64,000 bases of DNA from the NCBI RefSeq assembly GCF_049615385.1, contig NZ_JBMZFL010000009.1. The stretch is one strand, 5' to 3'. Source of the stretch: Aequoribacter sp049615385 (GTDB lineage: Bacteria > Pseudomonadota > Gammaproteobacteria > Pseudomonadales > Halieaceae). The position numbers and the translations under genes were made by a program. Positions 7,467 to 16,332 of the stretch are shown here, in pieces. Position 1 is the stretch's first letter; each line of letters begins with the position of its first letter. A model generated the notes under the pieces. The model was given only the letters and a program-made list of their open reading frames with translations, had not been told where the DNA came from and ran no database searches.

Positions 7467-8197
7467 GCGAACAAAGAATTGCATTGGTGACGGGCGCGTC
7501 GCGCGGTATTGGCGCGGCAATCGCGGATGCCCTGGTCGCGGCGGGTATGATTGTCGTAGGCACCGCGACCAGTGAGAAAGGCGCGGCGGCGATTGATGAT
7601 CGCCTAGCGGCTTCAGGCGGTGCGGGTCTGGTGTTAAACGTGACCGACGAAGCGAGCGTCAATGCCTGTTTAGAAATGATCAAAGCGCGCTTTGGTGTGG
7701 CGACGGTGCTGGTTAATAACGCTGGCATTACCGCGGATAACCTGCTGATGCGCATGAAAGATGACGAGTGGTTTAGCGTAGTCGATACCAACTTAAATGC
7801 ATTGTATCGGGTCTGTAAAGGTGCCGTAAAAGGGATGACTCGTGCTCGCTGGGGTAGAATTATCAATGTCTCGTCGGTGGTGGGTCGTATGGGCAACGCG
7901 GGGCAATCCAACTACGCTGCAACAAAGGCTGGGGTAGAGGGCTTTACTCGGGCCTTGGCGCGCGAATTGGGCTCAAGGAATATTACGGTGAACGCAGTCG
8001 CTCCTGGGTTTATCGAAACGGACATGACAGATGCTTTGGGCGACGATGCCAAGGGTACGCTGTCAGCACAGATTCCGCTGGGGCGACTCGGTGGAGCAGA
8101 TGAAGTAGCGGCTTTGGTGGCATTTTTAGCCAGCGACGGCGCTGCCTACATCACAGGGGAAACCATTCAGGTTAATGGTGGAATGTACATGGGTTAA
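7463..8197 (+). CDS. fabG: 3-oxoacyl-ACP reductase
   Basis: NADPH-dependent short-chain dehydrogenase that reduces beta-ketoacyl-ACP, the first reduction of the elongation cycle. The 244-aa protein has the TGASRGIG cofactor loop, NNAG, the catalytic Ser in INVSSVVG, and YAATK with catalytic Tyr and Lys. It ends in the usual QVNGGMYM tail. It overlaps fabD by four bases, so the two are translationally coupled. Confidence 0.97.
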   Translation: MSEQRIALVTGASRGIGAAIADALVAAGMIVVGTATSEKGAAAIDDRLAASGGAGLVLNVTDEASVNACLEMIKARFGVATVLVNNAGITADNLLMRMKDDEWFSVVDTNLNALYRVCKGAVKGMTRARWGRIINVSSVVGRMGNAGQSNYAATKAGVEGFTRALARELGSRNITVNAVAPGFIETDMTDALGDDAKGTLSAQIPLGRLGGADEVAALVAFLASDGAAYITGETIQVNGGMYMG

Positions 8198-8216
8198 TGC
8201 TTCTTTTAAAAAAGTG

Positions 8217-8245
8217 TTACTCAGTCTACAAAAACAAGGTAAAAT
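8217..8245 (+). promoter_or_regulatory. Sigma-70 promoter for acpP
   Basis: TTACTC (8217-8222) and TAAAAT (8240-8245) are separated by exactly 17 bp, giving a start near 8252 and a leader of about 50 nt with AGGAG before acpP. A separate strong acpP promoter inside the fab cluster is known in E. coli, which agrees with the very high ACP demand. Confidence 0.55.
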
Positions 8246-8301
8246 CGCCACTCGAGAAGTGGTATGGCATCAAAGTCAAAACTCAGGAGTGATTAAAAAT
8301 C

Positions 8302-8538
8302 ATGAGCAGTATTGAAGAACGCGTAAAAAAAATCGTAGCAGAACAGTTAGGTGTTAAAGAAGACGAGGTTTCTAACGAAGCATCATTCGTGGAAGATCTC
8401 GGTGCGGATTCACTCGACACTGTAGAGCTGGTTATGGCGTTGGAAGAGGAATTCGAAACTGAAATCCCTGATGAAGAAGCCGAGAAAATCACGACGGTTC
8501 AATTGGCGATTGATTACATCAATACCAACCTAGCTTAG
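8302..8538 (+). CDS. acpP: Acyl carrier protein
   Basis: A 78-aa acidic four-helix carrier that holds growing acyl chains on a 4'-phosphopantetheine arm. The arm attaches to the Ser of GADSLDTVELV. Length and sequence are almost those of E. coli AcpP. A good AGGAG ribosome site precedes ATG. The gene is bounded by its own promoter upstream and a terminator downstream, so it can be expressed apart from its neighbours. Confidence 0.98.
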   Translation: MSSIEERVKKIVAEQLGVKEDEVSNEASFVEDLGADSLDTVELVMALEEEFETEIPDEEAEKITTVQLAIDYINTNLA

Positions 8539-8558
8539 GGTTCAAAAGCCCATGCAGG

Positions 8559-8590
8559 AAGCCGCAACTAGAGACTAGTGCGGCTTTTTT
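8559..8590 (+). terminator. Terminator after acpP
   Basis: GCCGC (8561-8565) and ACTAG (8567-8571) pair with CTAGT (8575-8579) and GCGGC (8580-8584), with one bulged A and an AGA loop, followed by a run of seven T. Some read-through into fabF is likely, because fabF begins only 50 bp later and has no clear promoter of its own. Confidence 0.85.
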
Positions 8591-8638
8591 TATGGGTGTC
8601 AATACGCTTTTGGTGTTCAAAAAACGGCGGAGATAGGC

Positions 8639-9880
8639 ATGAAAGGTAGACGAGTCGTAGTCACGGGTATGGGCATGGTTAGCCCCTTGGGACACAACGT
8701 TAAGGATACTTGGAACGCATTGTTAGCGGGCAAAAGTGGTGCTGCACCCATCGAGACTTTTGCTACCGAGGCTTTTTCAACCACATTCAGCGCCAGTGTG
8801 CGAGGCTTGGATACAGATCCTTACATCCCGGCCAAAGATGCGCGCAAAATGGACGTGTTTGTCCAATACGGCATGGTTGCTGGTATTCAAGCCTTTGAGG
8901 ACAGCGGGTTGGAGATTACCGACGAAAATGCCCCCAGAGTAGGGTGTGCTATTGGCTCTGGCATCGGCGGTATTGGGGAGATCGAGAAAAACTCGCTTTT
9001 GGTCGCTGAACGCGGGCCCCGTCGCATCAGTCCATTTTTTGTTCCCGGGTCCATCATTAACATGATCTCAGGGAACTTATCCGTCAAGTACAACATGCAG
9101 GGGCCGAATATCGCAATCGTAACGGCTTGTACTACGGGTACACATAATATCGGCATGGGCGCGCGCATGATTAGCATGGGAGATGCCGACGCGATGTTGG
9201 CAGGCGGCGCCGAAATGGCGACTACCCCAGTTGGCCTGGGTGGTTTTGCCGCGGCGCGAGCCTTATCGACGAGAAACGATGACCCCTCTGCAGCGTCGCG
9301 GCCCTGGGATAAGGGCCGTGATGGCTTTGTGTTAGGCGACGGCGCCGGCGTTTTGATGCTGGAAGAGTACGAGCATGCTAAAGCGCGTGGTGCAAAAATT
9401 TATGGAGAAGTCGTGGGCTTTGGTATGTCGGGTGACGCCTACCATATGACTCTGCCACCCGAAGATGGCCGCGGCGCCGCGGCGAGTATGCAAAACGCAT
9501 TGAACGATGCGGGTGTTTCAGCCGACCAAATTGCCTATATCAACGCCCATGGCACGTCGACACCGGCGGGCGATATTGCCGAGACTCATGCGGTAAAACG
9601 GGTGATGGGCTCGCATGCGAGTAAGGTTGCCGTAAGCTCGACCAAATCGATGGTAGGGCATCTGTTGGGTGCCGCGGGTGCGGTTGAAGCTATATTCTCG
9701 ATCTTGGCCTTGCAAGAACAGGTTGCACCGCCCACGATTAATTTAGACAACCCCAGCGAGGGGTGTGATCTGAACTATGTACCGCACAGCGCGCAGACGT
9801 TTGTTGGTCGTTACGCATTGTCCAACTCGTTTGGGTTTGGTGGTACCAACGGAACCTTGGTTTTCGGCAAAGTCGAGTAG
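8639..9880 (+). CDS. fabF: 3-oxoacyl-ACP synthase II
   Basis: Condensing enzyme KAS II, which elongates acyl-ACP with malonyl-ACP. The 413-aa thiolase-fold protein has the nucleophilic Cys in VTACTTGTHNIG and the two catalytic His in NAHGTSTPAGD and GHLLGAAGA, the Cys-His-His triad of FabF and FabB. The GFGGTNGTL C-terminus is typical. It follows acpP and precedes pabC by six bases, the same order as in E. coli and Pseudomonas. Confidence 0.97.
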   Translation: MKGRRVVVTGMGMVSPLGHNVKDTWNALLAGKSGAAPIETFATEAFSTTFSASVRGLDTDPYIPAKDARKMDVFVQYGMVAGIQAFEDSGLEITDENAPRVGCAIGSGIGGIGEIEKNSLLVAERGPRRISPFFVPGSIINMISGNLSVKYNMQGPNIAIVTACTTGTHNIGMGARMISMGDADAMLAGGAEMATTPVGLGGFAAARALSTRNDDPSAASRPWDKGRDGFVLGDGAGVLMLEEYEHAKARGAKIYGEVVGFGMSGDAYHMTLPPEDGRGAAASMQNALNDAGVSADQIAYINAHGTSTPAGDIAETHAVKRVMGSHASKVAVSSTKSMVGHLLGAAGAVEAIFSILALQEQVAPPTINLDNPSEGCDLNYVPHSAQTFVGRYALSNSFGFGGTNGTLVFGKVE

Positions 9881-9886
9881 CCTCTG

Positions 9887-10720
9887 GTGAGCTGGGTGCT
9901 TGTTCACGGCTCGGATCGTCAAACCCTAGCGCCAAACGACCGGGCGGCGCTTTACGGGGACGCCTTATTTGAGACTCTGCTGTGGGCGCAAACACACTTT
10001 GTCTTGGCGCCTCTGCATTGGCAGCGCTTACTGTCAGGCGCTGCGCGACTTAAAATTACGTTGGATCCCCAAGTGCTCCAGGCGTTCGTTACAGATATTG
10101 AGGCAACACTCAAAACCCAGGCGTCAGATAGGTTCTGTGCGGTGAGATTCAGCGTTCATAGGTCGGTTGATGCGCGTGGCTATGCGTTCAATGATCAGAC
10201 AACTCCGGAGTTGGTTTGTTTGATTAACACTGCGCCGATGTCTAGTCCTAGGCCAGTTGATCTTGGTGTGAGCCCCATACACTTGGCCCGCCAGCCCCTA
10301 TTAGCTGGCCTAAAGCATGCTAATCGATTAGAGCAAGTCATGGCTTCCCAGTCCTTAGCGGATCAGGGTTACGAAGACGGCCTGATGTGTTTAGAGACGG
10401 GACCAGTGGTGTGTACAACGCGCGCCAACGTGTATGCTTTGATTGACGATGTTTGGCACACGCCCTTACTTAACGATGCTGGTGTGGCCGGAACCCGAAG
10501 AGCTTGGTTCCTGCAACAGAGTGAGCAGGGATATTGGCCTGCAAAAGAGAGTGAATTGACGCTAGATCAACTGTATCAAGCCGATGCCGTCATGATATCC
10601 AATGCATTGCGGGGTTTTCAGGAGGTTGGGTCGATCAGTGGTCGTCCGCTTCGATCCTCGCTCCAAATAGCGGGCGTCAAACAGCGATATACTGATGTGC
10701 TCGCCCTGGAGGCATGCTGA
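9887..10720 (+). CDS. pabC: Aminodeoxychorismate lyase
   Basis: PLP enzyme of fold type IV that splits 4-amino-4-deoxychorismate into p-aminobenzoate and pyruvate for folate synthesis. The 277-aa product has the fold-IV start (DRAALYGDALFETLL), the PLP lysine in GLKHANRLEQVMA, and ADAVMISNALRGFQEV, which separates PabC from branched-chain aminotransferases. Translation starts at GTG 9887. The stop overlaps the mltG ATG by one base (TGATG), so the genes are coupled. Confidence 0.93.
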   Translation: MSWVLVHGSDRQTLAPNDRAALYGDALFETLLWAQTHFVLAPLHWQRLLSGAARLKITLDPQVLQAFVTDIEATLKTQASDRFCAVRFSVHRSVDARGYAFNDQTTPELVCLINTAPMSSPRPVDLGVSPIHLARQPLLAGLKHANRLEQVMASQSLADQGYEDGLMCLETGPVVCTTRANVYALIDDVWHTPLLNDAGVAGTRRAWFLQQSEQGYWPAKESELTLDQLYQADAVMISNALRGFQEVGSISGRPLRSSLQIAGVKQRYTDVLALEAC

Positions 10721-11709
10721 TGCGCAAATTGATCGGGCTCGCGCTCGTCATTGCCCTAACCTGCGTTGTTGTGGGTGGACGATGGTGGTACGGGACGACG
10801 ACTTGGACAGGGCAGCCACAGGTGTTGATCGTAGAGCAAGGCGCCAGCATGGGGCAAGTCGCGGACACTTTGGCGCGCCAGGGCATGGTGACAGCACCAA
10901 CGATATTTGCCTTTGCCGGACGACTGACGGGCGCTGATCGCGGTATTCGTGCCGGTCACTACCAGATAGAAGATGCCATGAGCCCACGTGCTTTGATGCG
11001 TCTGCTGGTGTCGGGTGAAGCACACAGCTACAAAATCACTCTGGTAGAGGGTAGAACGTTTAAGGAGCTGTTGTTGACTATTCAAGGCCATCCTCATATT
11101 CGGTCGGAGCTGGATGGGGTCGACGATCCTTGGATTGCGAAAACGTTCGCAGAAGTGAATGGTCCTGAAGGATGGTTGTTTCCGGACACCTATTATTTTT
11201 TGGCCAATACGACCGATCAAGCGATCATTATGCGCGCCTATCAAGCGATGCTGAGTACTCTCGATCAGATTTGGGAGAACCGAGCCGAAAACTTGCCAAT
11301 ATCGACTCCGTATCAGGCGCTTATCTTGGCCTCACTTATCGAGAAAGAGACGAGTCTCGGGTCTGAACGAGCCGATATTGCCGGAGTTTTTATTCGGCGA
11401 CTGCAAAAAAGCATGCGGCTACAGACCGATCCGACCATTATTTATGGTTTGGGGGAACGCTATCAGGGCGACATCACTCGTGCGCATCTTCGTGACAAAA
11501 ATAATATCTACAACACCTATCAGCATGGCGGTTTGCCACCAACGCCTATCGCTTCGCCTGGTCGAGCGTCGCTGGAGGCAGCGGTAAGACCTAAGCAGGG
11601 TACTGCGCTATACTTTGTGGCCGACGGCGAGGGCGGCCACGTATTTTCCGATACATTGGCGGCGCATGAGCGCGCCGTCAGGTCGTATCTGAACAAACAA
11701 AAGCAATAA
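10720..11709 (+). CDS. mltG: Endolytic murein transglycosylase MltG
   Basis: Inner-membrane lytic transglycosylase that cuts nascent glycan strands and so sets their length. The 329-aa protein has one N-terminal membrane helix (LIGLALVIALTCVVVGG), a LysM-like region, and the YceG catalytic domain with FPDTYYF, the catalytic Glu in ASLIEKET, and QTDPTIIYGLG. I chose ATG 10720 over 10714 because GGAGG (10708-10712) is then seven bases away and the start overlaps the pabC stop. Confidence 0.95.
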   Translation: MRKLIGLALVIALTCVVVGGRWWYGTTTWTGQPQVLIVEQGASMGQVADTLARQGMVTAPTIFAFAGRLTGADRGIRAGHYQIEDAMSPRALMRLLVSGEAHSYKITLVEGRTFKELLLTIQGHPHIRSELDGVDDPWIAKTFAEVNGPEGWLFPDTYYFLANTTDQAIIMRAYQAMLSTLDQIWENRAENLPISTPYQALILASLIEKETSLGSERADIAGVFIRRLQKSMRLQTDPTIIYGLGERYQGDITRAHLRDKNNIYNTYQHGGLPPTPIASPGRASLEAAVRPKQGTALYFVADGEGGHVFSDTLAAHERAVRSYLNKQKQ

Positions 11710-11718
11710 AGGTAGGTC

Positions 11719-12357
11719 ATGCGAAAAGGCTATTTCATCACTTTCGAGGGTGGCGAGGGAACAGGCAAAAGCACTCAGTTAGCGCTAGTTAAAGAGGCGC
11801 TTGAGCAAAGAGGTATTAAGGCTTGCGTAACTCGCGAGCCAGGTGGCACTGAATTGGCTGAAGAAATCCGTGGCGTTTTACTGAGTCCCCGCAATGAAAC
11901 TGTAGATCCGACTACCGAGCTCTTGCTGATGTTTGCCGCTAGAGCTCAGCATTTGGCGAGAGTGATTTTGCCCGCTGTTGATCGAGGTGAGTGGGTCTTG
12001 TGTGATCGTTTTACCGATGCCACATACGCCTATCAACATGGTGGGCGGGGTGTAGATGGAGATAAAATTGCGACTTTAGAGCGTTTGGTCCAAATGGGGG
12101 TCAACCCTGATCTTACGCTGTTATTTGATGCACCCATAGAGATCACCCTGCAGCGTATGCGAGATCGAGGAGCGCTGGATCGTTTTGAGCGAGAGGGCTT
12201 GGAGTTCATGCAGCGTGTGCGCTCGGCGTATTTAACAAGGGCGAGGGGCGAATCCGAGCGGTTTCGCGTGATTGACGCGACGGCGACTGTAGATGATGTT
12301 CATGCATCGGTAAATTTACATCTCGAACCACTAGTGAACGCCTGGGTGTCAGTTTGA
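11719..12357 (+). CDS. tmk: Thymidylate kinase
   Basis: Phosphorylates dTMP to dTDP for DNA synthesis. The 212-aa protein has the P-loop FEGGEGTGKSTQ, the DRFTDATYAYQ segment of the DR(Y/F) motif that binds substrate, and a lid with Arg residues (RMRDRGALDRFE). That last feature is typical of the E. coli-type enzyme, which carries the catalytic Arg in the lid. The stop overlaps the holB ATG (TGATG). Confidence 0.96.
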   Translation: MRKGYFITFEGGEGTGKSTQLALVKEALEQRGIKACVTREPGGTELAEEIRGVLLSPRNETVDPTTELLLMFAARAQHLARVILPAVDRGEWVLCDRFTDATYAYQHGGRGVDGDKIATLERLVQMGVNPDLTLLFDAPIEITLQRMRDRGALDRFEREGLEFMQRVRSAYLTRARGESERFRVIDATATVDDVHASVNLHLEPLVNAWVSV

Positions 12358-13262
12358 TGGCCACTATTTTGAGCTGGCACAAACCCGTGTTGGAGGAATT
12401 AGCTGGTCGGCGCCAGTCAGAGCGACTGCCACATGCAATGCTTCTGACGGTGGGTTCGGATCCCGAAGCCACGGCTCTAGCTGCTGCGTTGCCCCACTTT
12501 ATGTTGTGTGACAATCACAATGCGTGCGGGCTTTGCCGGGCCTGTCGATTGCTGGAGCAGAGCGCCCACAGTGATTATTACCTCTGTCAACCCGAGGGCT
12601 CGTCTAAGGTGATCAAAGTCGATCAAGTTCGGGCGCTCTTGAACCTCGGAGCCAAAACGGCAAACTACGCGGCTGGTAAGGTGTTAATTTTGGCTCCCGC
12701 GAGTGCGCTAAACCGAAATGCGGCAAATGCTTTACTGAAATTTTTGGAAGAGCCGCCAGCCAATACGTATCTATTCTTGGTGTCCTCTCGTACCTCACAG
12801 TTACCGGCGACTGTCATGAGTCGCTGTCAGAAGCGCATTGTCGCTAGACCCGATCCAAATCAGGCGCTCGAGTTTTTGCAAAACCGAGGATTAACTGACC
12901 AGCGGGCGCAAACGTTGCTCCGGTTAGCGAGTAACGAGCCGCTCTTGGCCACAGAAATTGAGGACAGCGATGCCGCTGACGCCTTGATAGGGGCGGTGGG
13001 CATCGCCGAGAACTTGCTGGCGGGCGAAGCCACCGGCAGGGAACTCGGACAAGCCGCTCAGGGTCTAGACGCGCAGTTGTTGCTTATGGTGTTAATAGCC
13101 AATGCACATCAATTTGCCATGGCTGAGGCGAGCAAGAATACGCTGAATACTCGCTTGCTACAGTGGCATAAGGCATTGGTAGAACTGCACGGCACCTATC
13201 ACCGATCGCCTAACATCAATATCCCCTTGGCCTTAGAGCAACTTTGTGTAAACATCCGCTGA
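12357..13262 (+). CDS. holB: DNA polymerase III delta-prime subunit
   Basis: Clamp-loader subunit that helps open and load the beta clamp. The 301-aa protein has a AAA+ fold without a working Walker A, as normal for delta-prime, and a zinc module visible as CDNHNACGLCRACRLL. The SRC motif (VMSRCQKR), which supplies the trans-acting arginine finger, is intact. ATG 12357 is preferred over TTG 12354 because it overlaps the tmk stop in the TGATG arrangement. Confidence 0.94.
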   Translation: MATILSWHKPVLEELAGRRQSERLPHAMLLTVGSDPEATALAAALPHFMLCDNHNACGLCRACRLLEQSAHSDYYLCQPEGSSKVIKVDQVRALLNLGAKTANYAAGKVLILAPASALNRNAANALLKFLEEPPANTYLFLVSSRTSQLPATVMSRCQKRIVARPDPNQALEFLQNRGLTDQRAQTLLRLASNEPLLATEIEDSDAADALIGAVGIAENLLAGEATGRELGQAAQGLDAQLLLMVLIANAHQFAMAEASKNTLNTRLLQWHKALVELHGTYHRSPNINIPLALEQLCVNIR

Positions 13263-13274
13263 GTTGAGGTCGAG

Positions 13275-13646
13275 ATGAACGGAAGGCACATGGCAAAAAA
13301 GGCGATACCCAGCAGTGGACAAGGTTTGCTGTCGCTGACGATCAAAGAGCAGTCGGTGCTTTATTCCGCGTACATGCCATTTTTGCGCAACGGTGGACTG
13401 TTTGTGCCCACCACTAAGAACTATGCCATTGGTGATGAAGTGTTCATGTTGCTGAATCTAATGGACGAACCCGAAAAAATTCCTATCACGGGTCAGGTTG
13501 TGTGGATCACACCCAAACAGCCGCAAGGCAACCGCGTAGCGGGCATTGGCGTTCAGTTCAGCGATCAAGACTCTTCGGTCAACGAGAAAATCGAAAAGTA
13601 TCTGGTTGGCATATTGCGCTCTGACCGTCCTACTCACACCCTGTAA
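13275..13646 (+). CDS. pilZ: Type IV pilus assembly protein PilZ
   Basis: A 123-aa PilZ-domain protein very like Pseudomonas PilZ: LYSAYMPFLRNGGLFVPT, LMDEPEKIPITGQVVWITPK and GNRVAGIGVQF. This founding subtype lacks the RxxxR motif that binds cyclic di-GMP, and I see none here. It works with PilB and FimX in pilus extension. Its position after tmk-holB is that of Pseudomonas. ATG 13275 has GAGG six bases upstream. Its TAA stop overlaps the next ATG (TAATG). No other pilus gene is in the window. Confidence 0.93.
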   Translation: MNGRHMAKKAIPSSGQGLLSLTIKEQSVLYSAYMPFLRNGGLFVPTTKNYAIGDEVFMLLNLMDEPEKIPITGQVVWITPKQPQGNRVAGIGVQFSDQDSSVNEKIEKYLVGILRSDRPTHTL

Positions 13647-14704
13647 TGTCGTCTGCGCGGCCCCGATTCGTTGGCGTTATCGAGGGTTTCTACGGTCGCG
13701 CTTGGGCGCAGAGCCATCGGAATCAAGCGGCTTCTTGGTTTGCTGAGCTGGGCTTTAATACCTACATTTACGCTCCGAAATCACAGACTTATCTTCGATC
13801 TAAGTGGCGGGATCCATTTCCTGACTCAGAGCTAGAGTTGCTTGATCACATGGCGCGAGCCTACAGGGCAGCGGGGCTGCAGTGGGGTATCGGACTGTCA
13901 CCCTTGGGGGTAAACCGGGGGTTGAGTCAAGCTGACAAGCGGGCTTTGCGCAATAAGCTTCAAGTCATTTCAGATCTCAAGCCCGATATCATTGCCGTGC
14001 TGTTTGATGATATGAGTCACAGTACTGTTGACACTGCATCCCGTCAGCTGGATTGTTTGGCGGAGGTGGCGCAGGCGTTGCCCCAAGCACATCGTATGGT
14101 TTGCCCCACCTACTACTCGCCCGATCCTGTGTTGGAAAAAGTCTTCGGTCCCATGCCTCCCGGCTATATCGAACAGTACCAAGCAGGTCTGAGCGATACT
14201 ACAGGGGTGTTTTGGACAGGGCCGAGTGTTTGCTCTGATAGGGTGAGCGAAGCGGATGTTCAGGTTGCTAAACAGCTGTGGGGCGAGACTCTGGTGCTGT
14301 GGGATAATTATCCAGTGAATGACGGGCGTCTTAGATCGCAGCATTTGTACCTGAAGCCATTGTCCGCTCGCTCCCCGAATTCACGTCTGCAGGGTCATTT
14401 GTGTAATCCCATGAATCAGTTGCATTTGTCTTTACTCGGCTTATCGGGGTTGTCAAAGCTGTATTGCCTAACTCCTGAGAGCTCGACTATTGAAGTCCTT
14501 CGGCAAGTGCTTGGTGGAGACTTTATAGGCTGGTTGTCGGCCAAAGCGGATCAATTTGAGCATACTCGTTTAGATGACCTGTGCCCTAGCGAGGTTGACA
14601 GCCTGCGGCAGTCGCTGCGTGAGTTTGCTGGTCAGGGTGCCCGAGAGTGCTTGGATTGGCTCGCTGGTGGGTATCGTTTCGATCCCGCTTGCCTGACGGA
14701 ATGA
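13646..14704 (+). CDS. GH84-type beta-N-acetylglucosaminidase
   Basis: A 352-aa stand-alone catalytic domain of glycoside hydrolase family 84 (bacterial O-GlcNAcase/NagJ-like). The opening GVIEGFYGRAW is the family signature. The catalytic Asp pair D121-D122 sits in LFDDM, where the first Asp guides the substrate N-acetyl group and the second is the acid/base. WTGPSVCSD and LWDNYPVND follow in the usual order. The conserved YAPKDDPYHR loop is altered here to YAPKSQTYLR: the Lys stays, but the following residues differ. There is no signal peptide, so it should act in the cytoplasm, perhaps on recycled cell-wall or imported GlcNAc compounds. It overlaps pilZ in a TAATG, where Pseudomonas has tatD. 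Confidence 0.85.
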   Translation: MSSARPRFVGVIEGFYGRAWAQSHRNQAASWFAELGFNTYIYAPKSQTYLRSKWRDPFPDSELELLDHMARAYRAAGLQWGIGLSPLGVNRGLSQADKRALRNKLQVISDLKPDIIAVLFDDMSHSTVDTASRQLDCLAEVAQALPQAHRMVCPTYYSPDPVLEKVFGPMPPGYIEQYQAGLSDTTGVFWTGPSVCSDRVSEADVQVAKQLWGETLVLWDNYPVNDGRLRSQHLYLKPLSARSPNSRLQGHLCNPMNQLHLSLLGLSGLSKLYCLTPESSTIEVLRQVLGGDFIGWLSAKADQFEHTRLDDLCPSEVDSLRQSLREFAGQGARECLDWLAGGYRFDPACLTE

Positions 14705-14754
14705 GCCCGCGGTCGAAAAAATAAAAATTTTCACCTCAACAGTGCGTTGGTATG

Positions 14755-14783
14755 TTGAATGGACCCAATCACTGTGGCACAAT
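14755..14783 (+). promoter_or_regulatory. Candidate promoter for tRNA-Leu
   Basis: TTGAAT (14755-14760) and CACAAT (14778-14783) are spaced by 17 bp. The start would fall near 14790, about 45 nt before the tRNA, and transcription could run on into tig. The -10 box is imperfect, so the call is tentative. Confidence 0.45.
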
Positions 14784-14834
14784 CGCGGCCCTTGAGTGAT
14801 TTGCTCGTTACAACACGAGCGTGTCAAACAGTAT

Positions 14835-14919
14835 GCGGAAGTGGCGAAATTGGTAGACGCACTGGATTTAGGTTCCAGCGCCGCGAGGCGTGAGAGTTCG
14901 AGTCTCTCCTTCCGCACCA
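14835..14919 (+). tRNA. leuW: tRNA-Leu(TAG)
   Basis: An 85-nt class II tRNA. The acceptor GCGGAAG pairs with CTTCCGC, followed by discriminator A and encoded CCA (14917-14919). The anticodon arm CTGGATTTAGGTTCCAG presents TAG, and a long variable arm (CGCCGCGAGGCGT) precedes the T arm. It closely follows E. coli tRNA-Leu(UAG), which reads CUA and other CUN codons. It lies 58 bp before tig with no terminator between, so the two may share a transcript. Confidence 0.95.
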
Positions 14920-14977
14920 TACAAAGTTCTAACATACGGCTAGTGCTCTGACAGCCGCCGTTTCTAGAGGAAAAACA

Positions 14978-16306
14978 ATGCAAGTATCACTCGAAACGAC
15001 CCCAGGTCTTGAGCGTCGTTTGACTGTCGGTGTGCCCGCGCAGCGTATCGAAGATGAAGTCAACAAGCGTTTACAGCAAGCGTCAAAGAATGTCCGTCTC
15101 GATGGTTTTCGCCCAGGCAAAGTGCCTTTCAAAGTCATTCGGCAACGCTTTGGTGAGGGTGTTCGTCGCGAGGTGATCGGCGAAGTGATGGGGCAGACGT
15201 ATCAAGAAGCGATCATGCAGGAAAAGCTTCGTCCTGCGGGTCAGCCCTCGATTGAGCCAAAGCAGCTAGATGCCGGCAAAGACCTTGAATACGTTGCAAT
15301 CTTCGAAGTATTTCCCGAAGTCGAAGCCCGTGATCTGAAAGAAACCACGGTTGAGCGACACGTGGCAGAAGTGACAGACGAAGATGTGGACAACATCATC
15401 GAAATTTTCCGCAAGCAGCAAGGTAGCATGCAAGAAGTTGAGCGTGCGGCCGCTGAGGGCGACACGGTTATTATCGATTATCTCGGTAAAAAAGACGGCG
15501 AGCCTTTCGACGGTGGTGCCGCAAACGACAGTTCATTAGAGTTGGGCTCGGGTCGTATGATTCCTGGCTTTGAGGATGGTATCGTTGGGCTGAAAGCCGG
15601 CGACGAAAAAAACCTAGAGCTTAGTTTCCCGGAGGACTACCACAACGATGATTTGAAAGGCGCGGCGGTCACGTTTGATATCACTGTTAAAGCGGTCAAA
15701 GAGCAGGTCTTGGCGCCGATGGATGAAACGCTGTTCGAGCAATACGGCGTGACGGAAGGTGGCGAAGAAAAATTCCGAGAGGAAATCGCGGGCAACATGA
15801 AGCGCGAGTTGAAAAACGCCGTTACTGCGTCGGTGAAGAAGCAGGTTATGGATGCGGTTCTCGCGACTTATGAGGACGTGGCTGTGCCCAAAGCATTGGT
15901 CGATCAAGAGATCACAGCCATGCGTCAACAAATGTTTCAACAATTCGGTGGCGCGCCAGCGCAGGGCATGGATTTAGAGGCCTTGCTACCTGCCGAGATG
16001 TTTGTCGAGCGTGCGGAGCCTCGCGTAAAGTTAGGTTTGGTTTTGGCAACCCTGGTTTCTGAGTACAACATCAAGCCTGACGCAGATCGCGTGCGTGAGA
16101 CGATTGAGGAAATTGCCTCAACCTATGAAGATCCTGCCGAAGTGGTAAATTACCACTATAGTAACCAGGAACAGCTTAACGCGATTGAAAACCGCGTCTT
16201 GGAAGACCAAGTGGTCGAGAAGCTTCAAGAACAGCTGAAGGTTGAAGACAAAGCGTGCAGTTACCAAGAGGCCATTAGCGCAGGTCAGGCAGCAAACGCA
16301 AACTAA
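14978..16306 (+). CDS. tig: Trigger factor
   Basis: Ribosome-bound chaperone and peptidyl-prolyl isomerase that meets nascent chains. The 442-aa protein has the three expected parts. The first is an N-terminal ribosome-binding domain with the signature GFRPGKVP (about residues 44-51). The second is an FKBP-type PPIase domain (about 155-245, with a DTVIIDYLGKKDGEPFDGG core). The third is a long helical C-terminal chaperone arm. AGAGGAAAAAC gives a good ribosome site. It heads the tig-clpP-clpX-lon quality-control cluster. Confidence 0.97.
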   Translation: MQVSLETTPGLERRLTVGVPAQRIEDEVNKRLQQASKNVRLDGFRPGKVPFKVIRQRFGEGVRREVIGEVMGQTYQEAIMQEKLRPAGQPSIEPKQLDAGKDLEYVAIFEVFPEVEARDLKETTVERHVAEVTDEDVDNIIEIFRKQQGSMQEVERAAAEGDTVIIDYLGKKDGEPFDGGAANDSSLELGSGRMIPGFEDGIVGLKAGDEKNLELSFPEDYHNDDLKGAAVTFDITVKAVKEQVLAPMDETLFEQYGVTEGGEEKFREEIAGNMKRELKNAVTASVKKQVMDAVLATYEDVAVPKALVDQEITAMRQQMFQQFGGAPAQGMDLEALLPAEMFVERAEPRVKLGLVLATLVSEYNIKPDADRVRETIEEIASTYEDPAEVVNYHYSNQEQLNAIENRVLEDQVVEKLQEQLKVEDKACSYQEAISAGQAANAN

Positions 16307-16332
16307 TCCTTGAACTAGACGGAGAGTAGTTT

